A DNA stretch of 64,000 bases, from NCBI GenBank assembly GCA_033819885.1, contig JAQYUZ010000002.1, forward strand, positions 496,001 through 560,000, read 5' to 3'. Shown piece by piece: positions 1 to 9,848 of this stretch. The notes under the pieces were generated by a model that saw only the letters and a list, made by a program, of their open reading frames with translations, was not told the DNA's origin and did not search any database. Position numbers and translations under genes: made by a program. The stretch's first letter is position 1. Each line of letters starts with the position of its first letter. Source of the DNA: Microbotryomycetes sp. JL201 (lineage: Eukaryota; Basidiomycota; Microbotryomycetes).

Positions 1-1673
1 GATCTGAACGAAAGACGGGTATCGTGACTCGCACCATTGTTCAATCTGTTACGCAAGCGCTCGAACTTAGTACGAGGTGACAGTTTTGACCATCAAGCGA
101 GCTCACTCGGCCGGCGAGAACAGCGATCTTGAGGAAGCTGGGGTCGCTTGGCTTGGCACGAGCATGAATGCTCCGTGCATTGTCACGGAAGAGGTAGGCA
201 ACATCTCGTGGATTTGTGGCGGCGGCAATCAACTTTGGTACGACATTCAAGTCAGCGCGCGAAAGCTTTTCCTCTCTCTTTGGAAAACTTCTCACGGAAA
301 CAGCCATGCCCTTGCGAATCTTGACGTTTTGTTGGAACACTTTTGGGTTCATGAAGCACTCATTCAGTGTCGCAATGGCCATGACCTGAGGAATGGCGCA
401 AAAGTTGAACACGCTCTGGTTTCGAAGTAGAGTAAGATAATCGAGCGAGTCGGTGGCATGCATGAGCGCATCGACAGTCATTTCTGACAATGCCCAAAGC
501 GCCTTTTCTTGATTGCTGGCCGCGTGCAATTCTTCCGGTTTGCCAGCGTACTTGCCCCAGATCTCTTTCGGCCAGAACACACGCCCTTCGTCGGTGTCCT
601 CTCGGAAATCTCGAAGAATGTTCGTTTTTTGGAGCATGAGGCCCATGGCGTTGCTGAGACTGAGTTGCTTGCCGAGCATTTCTTCTTCCTTGCCTGACGC
701 CGAAAACAACCCAGAGAGACCCTCGCCGACAAGACCGGCGACGTAGTGGCAATAGAGATCAAAGGAAGCACAGGTGTCGACAGAGAAGTAGCCGTTGTTG
801 GCAGCGTGCTGCTTGGCGTACCGTGCCATGCCTGCACCCATCTTGCGAGTGACATCTTCAATGACGCGTTTGTAACTAAAGCCATTGCTCGATTAGCAGG
901 AAGCAGAAATTATGCTGCACATCCGTACTCACCCTGCATCGAGTCTTTTGTACTCGGCTATAACGACTTGAAAGTTGACCAGGAGGTCGCGGTCTTTCTC
1001 ATTGGGCCCAGCTGTTGTGAGTTTGTGGTCATCAATTATCAGTATTGTGCGACGGCAAGGTTAAATGAGGTCATAACTTACACTCTGTGAAATTCCACCC
1101 ATCCTGTTCAAGTTTCTGGTAGAATGATTCGAGAATAGGTGCCTTCTTTTCGATGTCAAGAGTCATGTCGTCCTCCACCGTGTCCAATCCACGCAATACG
1201 AGATAGAAGATCGCGATCTGCAATGTTCAACATCAGGTTCAGTCGCATTTCGTCCCGTGGATCCATCTGGTTACTGACCACCCTGGCGAGATCTCCCTCA
1301 AGCTCTTTGATAACGGCTGCAAAACTCCTCGAAGTCAAGTCAAGGTATTTCCAGCATTGTCTCATGTCTTCGCGGTCCCTGGCAGAATCAATGCACGATC
1401 AGTTCGGGGGCCGAGGTCAATGCGCTCCTCGACGCGTCGGAAAGTGGCCGCGGTGTGGCAGAAGAACAGACAGCCCGAGGAAACATACATTCCAGCCTCT
1501 GTATTGTCTTCAATGCGGTGCAGCGGATCGCGCCAGATGGCGTAGTTGATCATGGCCTTGGCCTCGTACGGGTGCGTGACCATGGCGACCAGGATATCTT
1601 TCAAGCCCACTGTAGTGGTCTACCGTCAGATCTGCACGGCCGAGAGCTCACTCGTCGCGTCGTGATACTTACT
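1..1673 (-). CDS. ERG9: Squalene synthase (partial, 3' end beyond window)
   Basis: Condenses two farnesyl diphosphates to squalene, the committed step to ergosterol, at the ER membrane. Spliced minus-strand exons give the family's landmarks in order: MGLKDILVA at the start, [14 protein letters not shown], the first Asp-rich motif [11 protein letters not shown] (about 1160), [11 protein letters not shown], the second Asp-rich motif [24 protein letters not shown] and [14 protein letters not shown] count seven introns, with clean GT..AG ends. The last visible exon opens with [10 protein letters not shown] near position 43 and runs off the left edge, so the C-terminal membrane anchor lies outside. 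The start codon is split by the first intron: A at 1673, TG at 1609-1608. Identification is secure; one intron (about 220-290) has an uncertain donor. Confidence 0.95.
1610..1672 (-). other. Intron splitting the ERG9 start codon (A|TG)
   Basis: Read on the minus strand, the exon ends CCAAGA, followed by GTAAGT (1672-1667), a CTGAC branch-like site and CTACAG (to 1610); the next exon begins TGGGCTTGAAAG. Joining gives CCAAG ATG GGC TTG, that is MGLK, the usual fungal squalene synthase start. Without splicing no ATG exists here. The next in-frame ATG (1583) would drop nine residues of the conserved N-terminus. Confidence 0.75.
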
Positions 1674-1849
1674 CTTGGTAGATCAGCTGAAAGCGCTGGC
1701 GAGGAGCTCGTGCAAGGCGGTGAGATTGATTGAGCGAGCTTGATCGTCGCGCAATGGACTTCAGACAGACTTGATTCACTTGGCTGTGTTGAGCAGCACG
1801 TTCCCTTCTCTGGCGGGTGCTTGTCGTCGACTGCGCGCTGAGGGAGAGC

Positions 1850-1945
1850 GAAAGTCAAACCATACTATGGCGGGCCAAAACCGCGAACTTTCTTTCTCCC
1901 CCCTTCCCCACACCACGCATTCTTTTCTCCCCTTCTTCTTGGTTC
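1850..1945 (+). repeat. Promoter-like block, inverted copy of 5085-5180
   Basis: The core GGCGGGCCAAAACCGC followed by a pyrimidine-rich CTTTCTTTCTCCCCC tract is found here on the plus strand and again, diverged, on the minus strand at about 5085-5180. At 5 kb it lies between two divergent genes, so it is probably a duplicated promoter. Here it lies between the ERG9 start (1673, minus) and coding-like plus-strand fragments from 2045 on. Confidence 0.6.
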
Positions 1946-2044
1946 GACCCTCGCCAGGCTCGGACACAGAAGACAGTTGTGCGTGGTCCGAGGGCGAGCA
2001 CGAAGACGTTTGATCGCTCAACATCCCTTAGATAGCACTCGACC

Positions 2045-2660
2045 ATGTCTCAAGCTTCCAAGTCCTACCCCGTTTGCTTCGAAATTCCATCCGCATGACA
2101 ATGCTGTCGTGCGTCTTGCCGATGTTGCGTCGTGGGACGCTCCGTTTCCGGCTCGCCAAATGTTCGGACAGCTGCTTGGGTCATGAAACCATGGTATCGG
2201 CAGTACTGATCATCCCACACGCTCCAGATCTGTGTAATCCATCCTTGCATGAGCAGCCCATTTGCGTGCTTTGCGCTGCTCAGAGCTGATGGCGGAACGT
2301 CATCTGAACATTCTCAACTCCTTGCATTCTGCCTTGATATCTGACTCGTCATCGTCAGATTATTCAATACGCCTGCACTTGATCGTTCTTCGGACTCGGA
2401 TTGCTCGGACTCGGCGCTGCTCGCAATTGCCATCTTGCCACCTGAGGCAGGCATCGAGCCGCCCGAAGCAGGCTCATACTCAGGATTTGACCCGGCATCC
2501 GACAGCTAATTAACCTGCGACTTGCTCCGCCAAGTCTCGTACCAGGACGCTGCGGCGACGGCTCTCCAACAGCACCACACCTATGTAATGCTCCGCAGCC
2601 TCCTGTTGAAAAGCAACCCGCATGCCAGATGAAATTTAAGAGCCTTGTCACATACGCGCT
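2045..2660 (+). pseudogene. Coding-like fragments, function unknown
   Basis: I do not recognise a gene here. From the ATG at 2045 (MSQASKSYP) onward, short plus-strand stretches look protein-like, for example SALISDSSSSDYS (about 2320-2360), PALDRSSDSDCSDSALLA (about 2370-2420) and LLRQVSYQDAAATALQQH (about 2520-2580). They lie in different frames, separated by stops, and no clear splice sites join them. The promoter-like block upstream suggests a decayed relative of the gene at 3918-4963. Low confidence: it may also be a real gene with introns I could not place. Confidence 0.25.
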
Positions 2661-3540
2661 CAAACACCGCCTTCAGTTGCCTCCGCATGGATCAGGTCTT
2701 GCTGGACGTGCATGAAAGGAAGATCGACTTCTGATGTCATGTTATCGCTCAATAAGGCGTTGACGTGCTCTCGCAGCGTTTGAGCTATATGCAGTGTTGG
2801 TGCACACGAAGTGCTGAAGAACAGAAAAAGAAGTCGATAAATGCAAGGCAAGATTACGGAGCTCGATTTCTGCTGGACCCTGTCTTCCTTCAGCTTTGAC
2901 TTGGAGTGATGAACCACATTGAGCAATTCTCTCTGCCAAGGCGCAACTGGATGGAATACCAGCTTCGGCGCCATCGACTGCCATCGTCGTCATCGTGATC
3001 GTGGTTGGCTATGCCTCGTGTTGACCAGCCGGTTCTTGTCGACTATGGAGACAGATGACACCGAGGCGCCAGCGACCCACAAAGCAAGCGAGGCCATCTC
3101 GAAGCCAAGTCAGAGCCTCGCGAACCCTCGCAAATCGTCAACGCCTGGTTCAGAAAACCCTGCGTCTGCGGAGACGAGATTCCATATGCTATGCTTCAGT
3201 CAAGTCACCTGGGTTTGTCTCTGTTTGCTGAACGCCAAGCCTTGGCAAATCTTTCGGCCTAGGGGGAGACGAGCGTCCGCTTCTCTCGTTCGGCTTCCTC
3301 GGCAGCTGCTTGTTTCTCGCGATGCTCACGGCGCTTTTTCTGCTGCTGGTTGTTTGCTATTCCTCCCGCCTGACATCTAAGTGACGCAATTCCTCATCCG
3401 ATCCCGCAAGTAGCAACTAGGTCGTTGAGTTGTGACGAGCGCGTTGGTCGGTACCCTTGCACCGTACCGAAGCGGCTTGGTTCGCAGTTTTGAAGGACGG
3501 AAGCTTGAAATTTCGACTTCTGTGTTCCTTCTTCGAACGC
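2660..3540 (-). pseudogene. Decayed direct copy of the coiled-coil gene at 3918-4963
   Basis: Minus-strand sequence matches the neighbouring gene piece by piece. DEELRHLDV (about 3390) aligns with DEEIRILDA, the stretch KKRREHREKQAAAEEAER (about 3300) with KKQENERKELLEEEAAER, and AEIELRNLALHLST (about 2830) with AEFEFLILPFNLST. The pieces fall in different frames and include stops, so this copy looks broken. It continues past the end of the other copy into the open stretch LLSDNMTSEVDLPFMHV (about 2700), suggesting that the ancestral protein was longer than the copy at 3918-4963. Confidence 0.5.
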
Positions 3541-3547
3541 GGACGCC

Positions 3548-3900
3548 ATGGCTGGTCGTTCGTCATCGAAACGTACCAATCCTCGAAGTCAGGCGCTTGC
3601 TGACCGCCAACGCGCCGAACCTCTAAGCCATCTGGCCCTTCGTTCAGGACTCAGACAATGCCGATCACGAGGACGATGAGTGTCTCACTCGGGACCGATC
3701 GACTAATAAAAGTCAATGCAGTGCCAGATCGACTGATGCCGAAGCCGGAGACGCTGCTAGTCGTGCCTCATCGAGAAGCCTAGCTGAATATGGTCGGTCA
3801 TCCAAGTGCAAAGCGGAACGTAGATCGAAGGAAGCGGCAGAATTCGAGTTCCTTATCTTGCCTTTCGAGTTATCGACACAGCTCTCTAATCTGAAGTGAC
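3548..3900 (+). pseudogene. Inverted partial copy of the 3918-4963 gene, middle part missing
   Basis: On the plus strand, MAGRSSSKRTNPRSQALA (3548 on) matches the N-terminal region of the minus-strand gene starting at 4963. At about 3621 it jumps directly into that gene's C-terminal part (FVQDSDNADHEDDECLTRD through LAEYGRSSKCKAE to LPFELSTQLSNLK). The central coiled-coil and minisatellite part, about 700 bases in the other copy, is absent. Positions 3621-3900 form the left arm of the palindrome described next. Confidence 0.6.
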
Positions 3901-4200
3901 AAGGCAACCACCTCTTTTCAGTGCTTCAGGGTAGAAAGCTGTGTCGATAAATTGAAGGGCAAGATAAGGAACTCGAATTCTGCCGCTTCCTTCGATTTTT
4001 GTTCCGCTTTGCACTTGGATGACCGATCATATTCAGCTAGACTTCTCAATAAGGCACGACTAGCAGCGTCTCCGGCTTCGGCATCAGTCGATCTGGCACT
4101 GCATTGACTTTTATTAGTCGAACGGTCCCGAGTGAGACACTCATCGTCCTCGTGATCGGCATTGTCTGAGTCCTGAACAAAGGGCCAGATGGCTTAAGAG
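3621..4200. repeat. Long palindrome: 280-base arms, 20-base loop
   Basis: The left arm 3621-3900 and right arm 3921-4200 are reverse complements, with roughly 20 scattered mismatches, so a little over 90 percent identity by eye. They are separated by only 20 bases (3901-3920). The reading frame inside both arms is conserved, and most differences are substitutions. Such a structure can extrude as a hairpin and is usually unstable. The right arm is the 3' part of the minus-strand gene 3918-4963. Confidence 0.9.
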
Positions 4201-4963
4201 GCGCCGTTCATGAAAGCGAGCAGGGCCGTCTCGAAGAAAAGACAAGAAGTCGGAGACTTCCAAAACTTCGAAGTCTGGCGCAGAAGCCCCTGCGTCAGGG
4301 AGCATGACATGTTATCAAATCGTGTGCTGCACTCACCTGAGATATCCGCTGTTGCTGAGCACCAATCCTCGGCGAAAGACTTTGCCAAGCTTAAGATGAC
4401 TTTCTCTTTTGCGCGTTCGGCCGCTTCTTCTTCCAGCAGCTCCTTCCGCTCGTTTTCTTGCTTTTTTTGTGTTGCAGTTGCTTCCACGTGGCATCTAGGA
4501 TGCGTATTTCCTCGTCCAGCTCGTCCAGCTCGTCCAGCTCGTCCAGCTCGTCCAGCTCGTCCAGCTCGTCCAGCTCGTCCAGCTCGTCCAATGTCGTTCG
4601 GCATCCTTGCCTAATACCGATGCTGCTTGGGTCGCACTCTGAGAGGACGGAAGTTTGGACTTCCGAGGTCTGTATTCTGTGTCAAATTGATTAGACAGTG
4701 AGCGTCACCGCCGGCCTGATTGCGACGCACACACAGACCATCCTGCAGGTGACTTGTCAGCAACGGCCACTGTTTGATGCCAGCTCCGCCACTGACTTCA
4801 GAACCATCTGTGCTTGATGATCGCTGCAGACGAGCTTTGACTCGTTGCTTTTTGGCAGTTTCCTGCCTTCGAGCGTGCGGGACAACTCAAGTTCGGCGCG
4901 TTGGCGGTCAGCAAGCGCCTAATTTCGAGGGTTGGTACGTTTCGATGACGAATGACCCGCCAT
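3918..4963 (-). CDS. Charged coiled-coil-like protein, unknown function
   Basis: I do not recognise this family. Minus-strand pieces in order: MAGHSSSKRTNPR at 4963; RTLEGRKLPKSNESKLV; an acidic Asp-Glu-Leu repeat at 4590-4511; DEEIRILDATWKQLQ; a charged helix KKQENERKELLEEEAAER; SLAKSFAEDWCSATAD; then an acidic FVQDSDNADHEDDE segment and LPFNLSTQLSTLKH with a stop at 3918. Several introns must be assumed. A TAG follows NPRN near the start in the obvious frame, where the inverted copy reads SQ, so either the start is elsewhere or this copy is also damaged. It shares a 265-base upstream region with the divergent gene at 5230. The locus is plainly a duplicated family; whether this copy is functional is uncertain. 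Confidence 0.4.
4511..4590 (-). repeat. 9-base minisatellite encoding (Asp-Glu-Leu)n
   Basis: CTCGTCCAG is repeated about 8.9 times without visible error (plus strand). On the minus strand, in the frame that continues into DEEIRILDATWKQ, it encodes an Asp-Glu-Leu run. The two related copies nearby lack the expansion, so it is recent and specific to this copy. Confidence 0.95.
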
Positions 4964-5084
4964 GGCGTCCGCGTTCGTGTGCGGTGAAGAAAGACGCGGA
5001 CACCGTGCACGAACAAAGTCGCGATCCATGCATCCGTGCGGTGCTCTTGCCGAGGAGCCATGTTGCGGAGGAAGAGAAAAGAGG

Positions 5085-5180
5085 ATCCGAGAAAGAGGAG
5101 GGAGTGAAAGACGGTCTTGTGGCGAAGTGGGGGAAAAGAAAGCTGGCGGTTTTGGCCCGCCAAACTAACCCGCTTCGCCT
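5085..5180 (-). promoter_or_regulatory. Shared promoter block of divergent genes 4963 and 5230
   Basis: Contains TGGCGGTTTTGGCCCGCCA, an imperfect palindrome (TGGCGG..CCGCCA), next to a long purine/pyrimidine tract. It lies between the starts of the minus-strand gene (4963) and the plus-strand gene (5230). A diverged inverted copy lies at 1850-1945. The TTTGGCGGG element resembles cell-cycle E2F-type sites, but that assignment is only a resemblance. Confidence 0.45.
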
Positions 5181-5229
5181 TGCTTTCCTTCCACACACTC
5201 AGCGACGTCACGCGACATTTGCTTCAGCC

Positions 5230-5653
5230 ATGTGAGCGAAACGCTTTTCCAAGTTGGGCTTGCGCTCAGAGATTGACCCTGCTGCCTGGCTCGCTCTCTA
5301 CGCCGACCAGGGCTCTGACCGCCGCCGTCCTGCCAGCTCCTCTTCATTTACAAGTTACAAAAGGCTCGCCAATTTCAAATAACTCGGCGGCAAAGTCTCT
5401 CAAGGCGTTTCTGGGCTCGGACGATGCGAATACCATCCTGTCTGCCGCAGGCGGCGGAGCTACGCGCGTAGCGCTCTTGCGGTTGTACGGCGCTCTACAG
5501 GAAGAAGCAAAGGCGCCTATAGCCAACAGAGGCACTCTGATCTTGGACAACGAACAAGCAGCCGACGATGCCGGCGCAAAGAAGAAGCGAAGAAAGAGCG
5601 AAAAGGCTGAGGGCGATAAGGCGAGCTCAAAGAAGCGCAAGATCAAGGACTAG
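5230..5653 (+). CDS. Small basic nuclear-type protein, split start codon
   Basis: Unknown function. Splicing 5232-5310 (GTGAGC..GACCAG, branch-like GATTGAC inside) joins AT to GGCTCTG and creates ATG GCT CTG. The protein of about 115 residues then reads MALTAAVLPAPLHLQV, a middle AAKSLKAFLGSDDANTILS and GGATRVALLRLYGALQEE, and a C-terminal Lys/Arg tail with KKKRRKSEK and SSKKRKIKD that looks like a bipartite nuclear localisation signal. Unspliced RNA would read ATG TGA, a start followed at once by a stop. A frame upstream of the intron stays open but has no homology-like features. A nucleolar or chromatin protein is a guess from the tail only. Confidence 0.6.
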
Positions 5654-5917
5654 CATGCTCTTCTTCCTTCCTCAGTTCCTCGAGGCACGATGTTTGGGCG
5701 GCCTGACCTTGGCTTTCGGTTCTCGCTCCCGAGCCTGAACAGGTTCTCGGCACTGTCGAGCGACTGAGCAACCTGAACTGCGTCTTTTGCAGAATGCGTG
5801 CTGTAGTGGCGCAAATACACGCTATCCTGCGCATGCCTTCATTGCAATTTTGATGATTGACACCATCGGCACGAGACACACTGCGCCGACGCATCGAAGT
5901 CAGGAGAGCTTCTCTGG

Positions 5918-7631
5918 TTAGAATGGAATGAACGGCTGACTGAGTACACCGAAGACGGACCCGAAGCTCCAGCCAAACTCTTGCGTAGATAGCAAATTGG
6001 ATTGGGCCGCCCACAGCCAAACAAGAAACGCCGTCACGAACCAAGCAAGCTGAAAACGAAATGAATCAGCCGTGCAGATGGGTCACTCGATCGCAATACT
6101 GACCCAGACGACGAATGACGCGAAAAATACGATTTTGCGGTCGGTATAGCAAGAAAGAAGGCTGACACGTCCGAGCCTGAAGACTCGAAAGTTTAGCGTT
6201 ATTCACAACGACGTAGAGACGATCCCTGACCCTTTCGCCGTGTCTGAAATCTGCCATTTGCAAGGGTGTTAGCTTGAGAGTCATTGCGCTTGGTCTCGGG
6301 TGTCTGACCAGAGGACCTATCATAGTTCCAACCGCGACAACGCCAGCAAGCACGAGAAAAGCAATGTCCTGATGTCAGATCTTTGCCTCAGCCCGGAGTC
6401 TCATACAGTCCCGAAATTATGTACGCGTACTGCATAGAATAATAGTCGAGCGCTGCCTAGGCTTGCCGTGCAGTTTGGCTGTGCGAGTTTGATCTTCGTG
6501 GATCCGGTCAGTCCTCCCTATGTTTGTGAGCTGCGATCAGCCGGGAAGATCGAGAGCCGTACACATCCAAGGCTTGCCAGAATGCCGAGAAAAAAGCTGA
6601 CACTCCACAGTATCAGTGAAGCGCCAAACCCGAGATCTCCAGTCGCGAGAACCGTCAGCATGGGTTTCACCTTCCAATCGGACTTCAGCTCACACAGAAG
6701 CATGTGGGAGACTGTAATACCGCAGCATCTGGACGTGGAGCGCTCTCTTCTGAGTTGGAATGCACGCAAAAGTGCGTTAAAGCGCAAAGTTTGTTGCTGT
6801 TTGTGCTCTTCTCGTTTCCGAGCTCTGATCCGCCTCCGTCTGCGTCTCGTTAGGTGAGCGCGCTCATCGTCAGACTCGGATGACCCTGTTTCGGAGTCAG
6901 ATCCTTGCACGACTTCGATCTGGCGGATCAATCGCAGCGCTTCGCGTCTATCGGTGTCGGCAAGAACCGCTGGATCCTCTTCGCCGGTCACAGCCCAAGG
7001 TGGGCTCGCAGCTGGATTGGAACGGCGTCAGTGAAGCCACTGAAGCACGAGTGAGGCTCTTTGGCTGACCAATCTATGACCAGGCTGTCAGTCGTGATCT
7101 TTTCCGCAGTGCACAGTGCTTACAGCCGACAATGGAATCATCGAAGAGAGCGCCAACAGCAAAGCATAGGCCGCATGAAACCAGTCAAGACTTGCCTCTC
7201 CGGCTAAGAGATGATACAACAATGAGACGGCATATGCGTTCGTCTGAGAAGAGAGAATGCGTGAGGTCATGCGGGATGTGAAGTCGGAGATCGAAGACAC
7301 TGACTTGCAGCAAATTTGTGAAGAGAGACATTGGTGCCGAAGATGGCTCGAGTGCAATAGCGCCAATTGAGCACAGCGAATTGAAGGCCAGTGCACCGTA
7401 GCCACTCAGACCTGAAATGCCACCTTGTGGACATATACCGCAGCACACTTCTGTCGAAGGATTCATGCACCATATCGCGATTGAGTCTACGTCTGGACAT
7501 AGTTGCTTGAACCGCTCTTCCGCCCACATCGTTTTCGAGTGGTCTGGACCGTCAAGTCCCAGAAACTGAAAGCAGCGACCTAGCCAATATCCTTCTGGCG
7601 AGAACCAAAACGAAACGGGAGAGTCTGACAT
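5918..7631 (-). CDS. Multi-pass membrane protein, receptor-like layout
   Basis: Family not recognised. The start at 7631 gives MSDSPVSFWFSPEG, then a Cys-rich stretch WCMNPSTEVCCGICPQGG. Hydrophobic segments follow: GLSGYGALAFNSLCSIGAI; after an intron NAYAVSLLYHLL and HAAYALLLALSSMIPLSAV; DLGFGASLILWSVSFFLGI (about 6600); LAGVVAVGTMIGPLV (about 6340); and LAWFVTAFLVWLWAAQ in the last exon, ending SQPFIPF with a stop at 5918. Between the second and third groups sits a long polar segment with an acidic run (SDSETGSSESDDE) and RRRRRRIRARKREE, probably a cytoplasmic loop. The exon joins around 6700-7080 are not resolved. The layout is reminiscent of fungal G-protein-coupled receptors but lacks a diagnostic motif. 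Confidence 0.55.
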
Positions 7632-7889
7632 CCGTCCGAAAAGCTGATCACAAAGTCCGCGGCAAGTCCGCGCGCCGAGGAGTCACATGTCGACACAGGG
7701 TTCTTGGCCCAGTCAACGAAAAGTTTGCTTGAGCAAAACGCCTGCAGCAGCATGCAAGCTCGCATGTCGTGAATTGACGAATGAAAGCCACGCCGTAAGA
7801 GCTGAAATCTGTGCACGTTGTCCCATGGCCTCGCTGCTCTACAGCATATTTATCACACTGGGTTCAAACACATCCTTCCGATACTCTGA

Positions 7890-9440
7890 CTAGCGCATAC
7901 GAAAGCTCTGGCGCACTTTGCGTGTCTTGATATTGAAAAGTTTTTGCAAATTCGGCCGCTGCCGTAGTTGACCATGCCCATCTCCCGACCAGTCCGGGTC
8001 AGTGTGCGCGGCCGGTGTGATTTGAGGCTTTGATGGCTTTCTAATGGTACCCTGACCCGTGCCCGGGCCCGTGTCGCTGTCGCTTTCGCTGCTGCCTTCG
8101 CTGTTGGTGCTGGACAGGTAGTCTTTGAGATCCACATTGCTTCCGGAATTATTCTTGCTCATTTTACGAGCACCTGAAAATGTCGATCGAGTATCAGCCA
8201 GTCGGTTCACTAGATGTTCTGACAATTTGCGACAACCGCTTGCCTCTCGTGGGTCTGACTCTGTCGGGTGCCAGAGGGGGCAAATGTGCGCGCTCGGCAT
8301 GGACAGTTGGACCAAGCAGCTCGCCAGAGTGCACGCCTCGCCTGCAGTGGGTCAGCTCTGACACACGTTACCGGAATGCAGGCGGACAACGCGACGGAGA
8401 CGTCGAAGAATTGCCGCAGTGGCCGAGTAGCTTGGGAAATCGGCAGCAATCGACGTCCAGACGCGAGAATGCATCGTCGAAAAGCGCGGCAGTATTGTTG
8501 AAGCAGCAACAGCTGGGGCGCGGGGGTGAGTCTCCGGAATGGTGCGGACGCGGTCATCGCCAACGGCACGCGGGCCAGCGCGGCCATGCTGTTCGACTGT
8601 GGCTGGCGCGAGCCGGTAGGTCCGCATTCCCAAATCGTTCCACAATGCAAAGTGTCGATCGAGCTGATAAGCCAGACCCTTGAGCTGTTTGCGTACCTGC
8701 TCACGATCCCGAGCTCGGATGCGATCGAGCCACCCACCAGAAATCAGAGCCGGTCCAACGAATTGAGGCTGCAGAGCGAGTACATGATGCAAAGTCATTC
8801 CTGAAGAAAGCGAAACGTCTTCGAACACAACGTCCCACGTGATTTTGGTAATGCCGGGATGGCCATCGTTGCCGACAAGCGTGCTGGCTACAATCGTCTG
8901 GTGACGATTGAGCTGAATGCCAAGCTCGTCCAATGAAACAACTGCCCAAGGCATGGCTCTGTTGGCCCTGTCGGGATAGATAAACGACGTCACAACATCG
9001 CGGTTGCAAGCAGTCATGAGGTCGGAATCGACCGAGACAACCGTTGCAGTCACCCCGAGGTCGCTTAGAACATTGAGGACATCTGGATCCGCTTCATGCT
9101 TGGAATGAATAATGCCGAGACCCAGAGGCCACACACGTCTCATGCTGCTGAGGCCGGAGCGAAGGGCTTTACGTTGACGGCGCCCATACACGGTTTGGCG
9201 TTTGTACTCGCCGCGCTTGTGCTCGGAGTCTGCAAACCAGAGCCAGAGCGACTCTTTCGAACTCGCATTCATGAACACGCGCTGCTCCTTGACGACGAGC
9301 TTTTTGTGTTGGCGACGAAACGCGGCTTTGAAACGTGGCGAGGTCGCAAGCTCGTCGGGCAAACGCCGACGGACGGCGCCAAAGGCTTGCGCCCAGGTTC
9401 GGAAAAAAACTGAGCCACAATCCACGCTGAAAGCTGACAA
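7890..9440 (-). CDS. FEN1/XPG-like (PIN fold) nuclease candidate
   Basis: Minus-strand reading gives the acidic-residue spacing of FEN1/XPG nucleases: FADSEHKRGEYKRQ (about 9230), where the family has a DG..P..K segment; then SKHEADPDVLNVLSDLG (about 9090), matching the EAEA step; VVSVDSDLMTAC (about 9030), matching the EDSDLL step; and TLVGNDGHPGITK (about 8860), matching GCDY..GI. The remaining part is Arg-rich with at least one intron. The C-terminus is an acidic and Ser-rich tail (SSTNSEGSSESDSDTG) ending at 7890; that tail could instead be a separate small protein starting at 8163 (MSKNNSGSN). The N-terminus is unresolved because an upstream exon is needed, so the start given is only the edge of the open frame. 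Function is inferred from motif spacing alone. Confidence 0.45.
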
Positions 9441-9463
9441 GGGTGCGATTTGTCAGAGTCCGA

Positions 9464-9848
9464 ATGCTCCGCGTAGAGGCCAAAGCGGCGACGGTGGCGG
9501 TGCTCGGTCCACGGAGCTGTGACTCCTGCTGCGTGAGATGATTGTGCCCCTCACATGGGCCCAAGATTGTCTACGTATGGACGGGGTGCGCAGCTAGGAA
9601 AGGACAAAATTTTCAGCTGACGACCTCCGACGTAGCACGAGGAGGCTGCTGCCGAGCAGTGGCTGAAGCTTGCTCGGTGGCTATTGATTCCTGAAAGAGA
9701 CTGGTCGGACGACATGCTGCTTGGCGAGTCGCTACGCTTGCTCTCGGTCGCTCTCGCACGCGGTGCCGAGGTCATTGTGCAGGCCCGCCGAAAAGAGCTT
9801 GTCGAGACATGGTCCGCCATCCACCGACACATAGCAGAGAATGTCTAA
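9464..9848 (+). CDS. Small helical protein, unknown
   Basis: The reading MLRVEAKAATVAVLGP from 9464 up to a GTGAGA donor (about 9530) can be joined at a TAG acceptor (about 9628) to EEAAAEQWLKLARWLLIPER, then MLLGESLRLLSVALARG and LVETWSAIHRHIAENV with a stop at 9848. The second exon is clearly protein-like and amphipathic; the first is less certain. The 5' part overlaps, on the other strand, the region where the nuclease candidate must have its start, so the two genes are very tightly packed or overlap. No family recognised. Confidence 0.4.

Noticed and set aside
3621-4200. Terminal inverted repeats of a DNA transposon
   Set aside because: The arms contain host-gene coding sequence, the spacer is only 20 bases, and no transposase or target-site duplication is visible.
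4511-4590. Regular repeat suggesting a CRISPR-like array
   Set aside because: Units are 9 bases without spacers in a eukaryotic coding region; it is a plain minisatellite.
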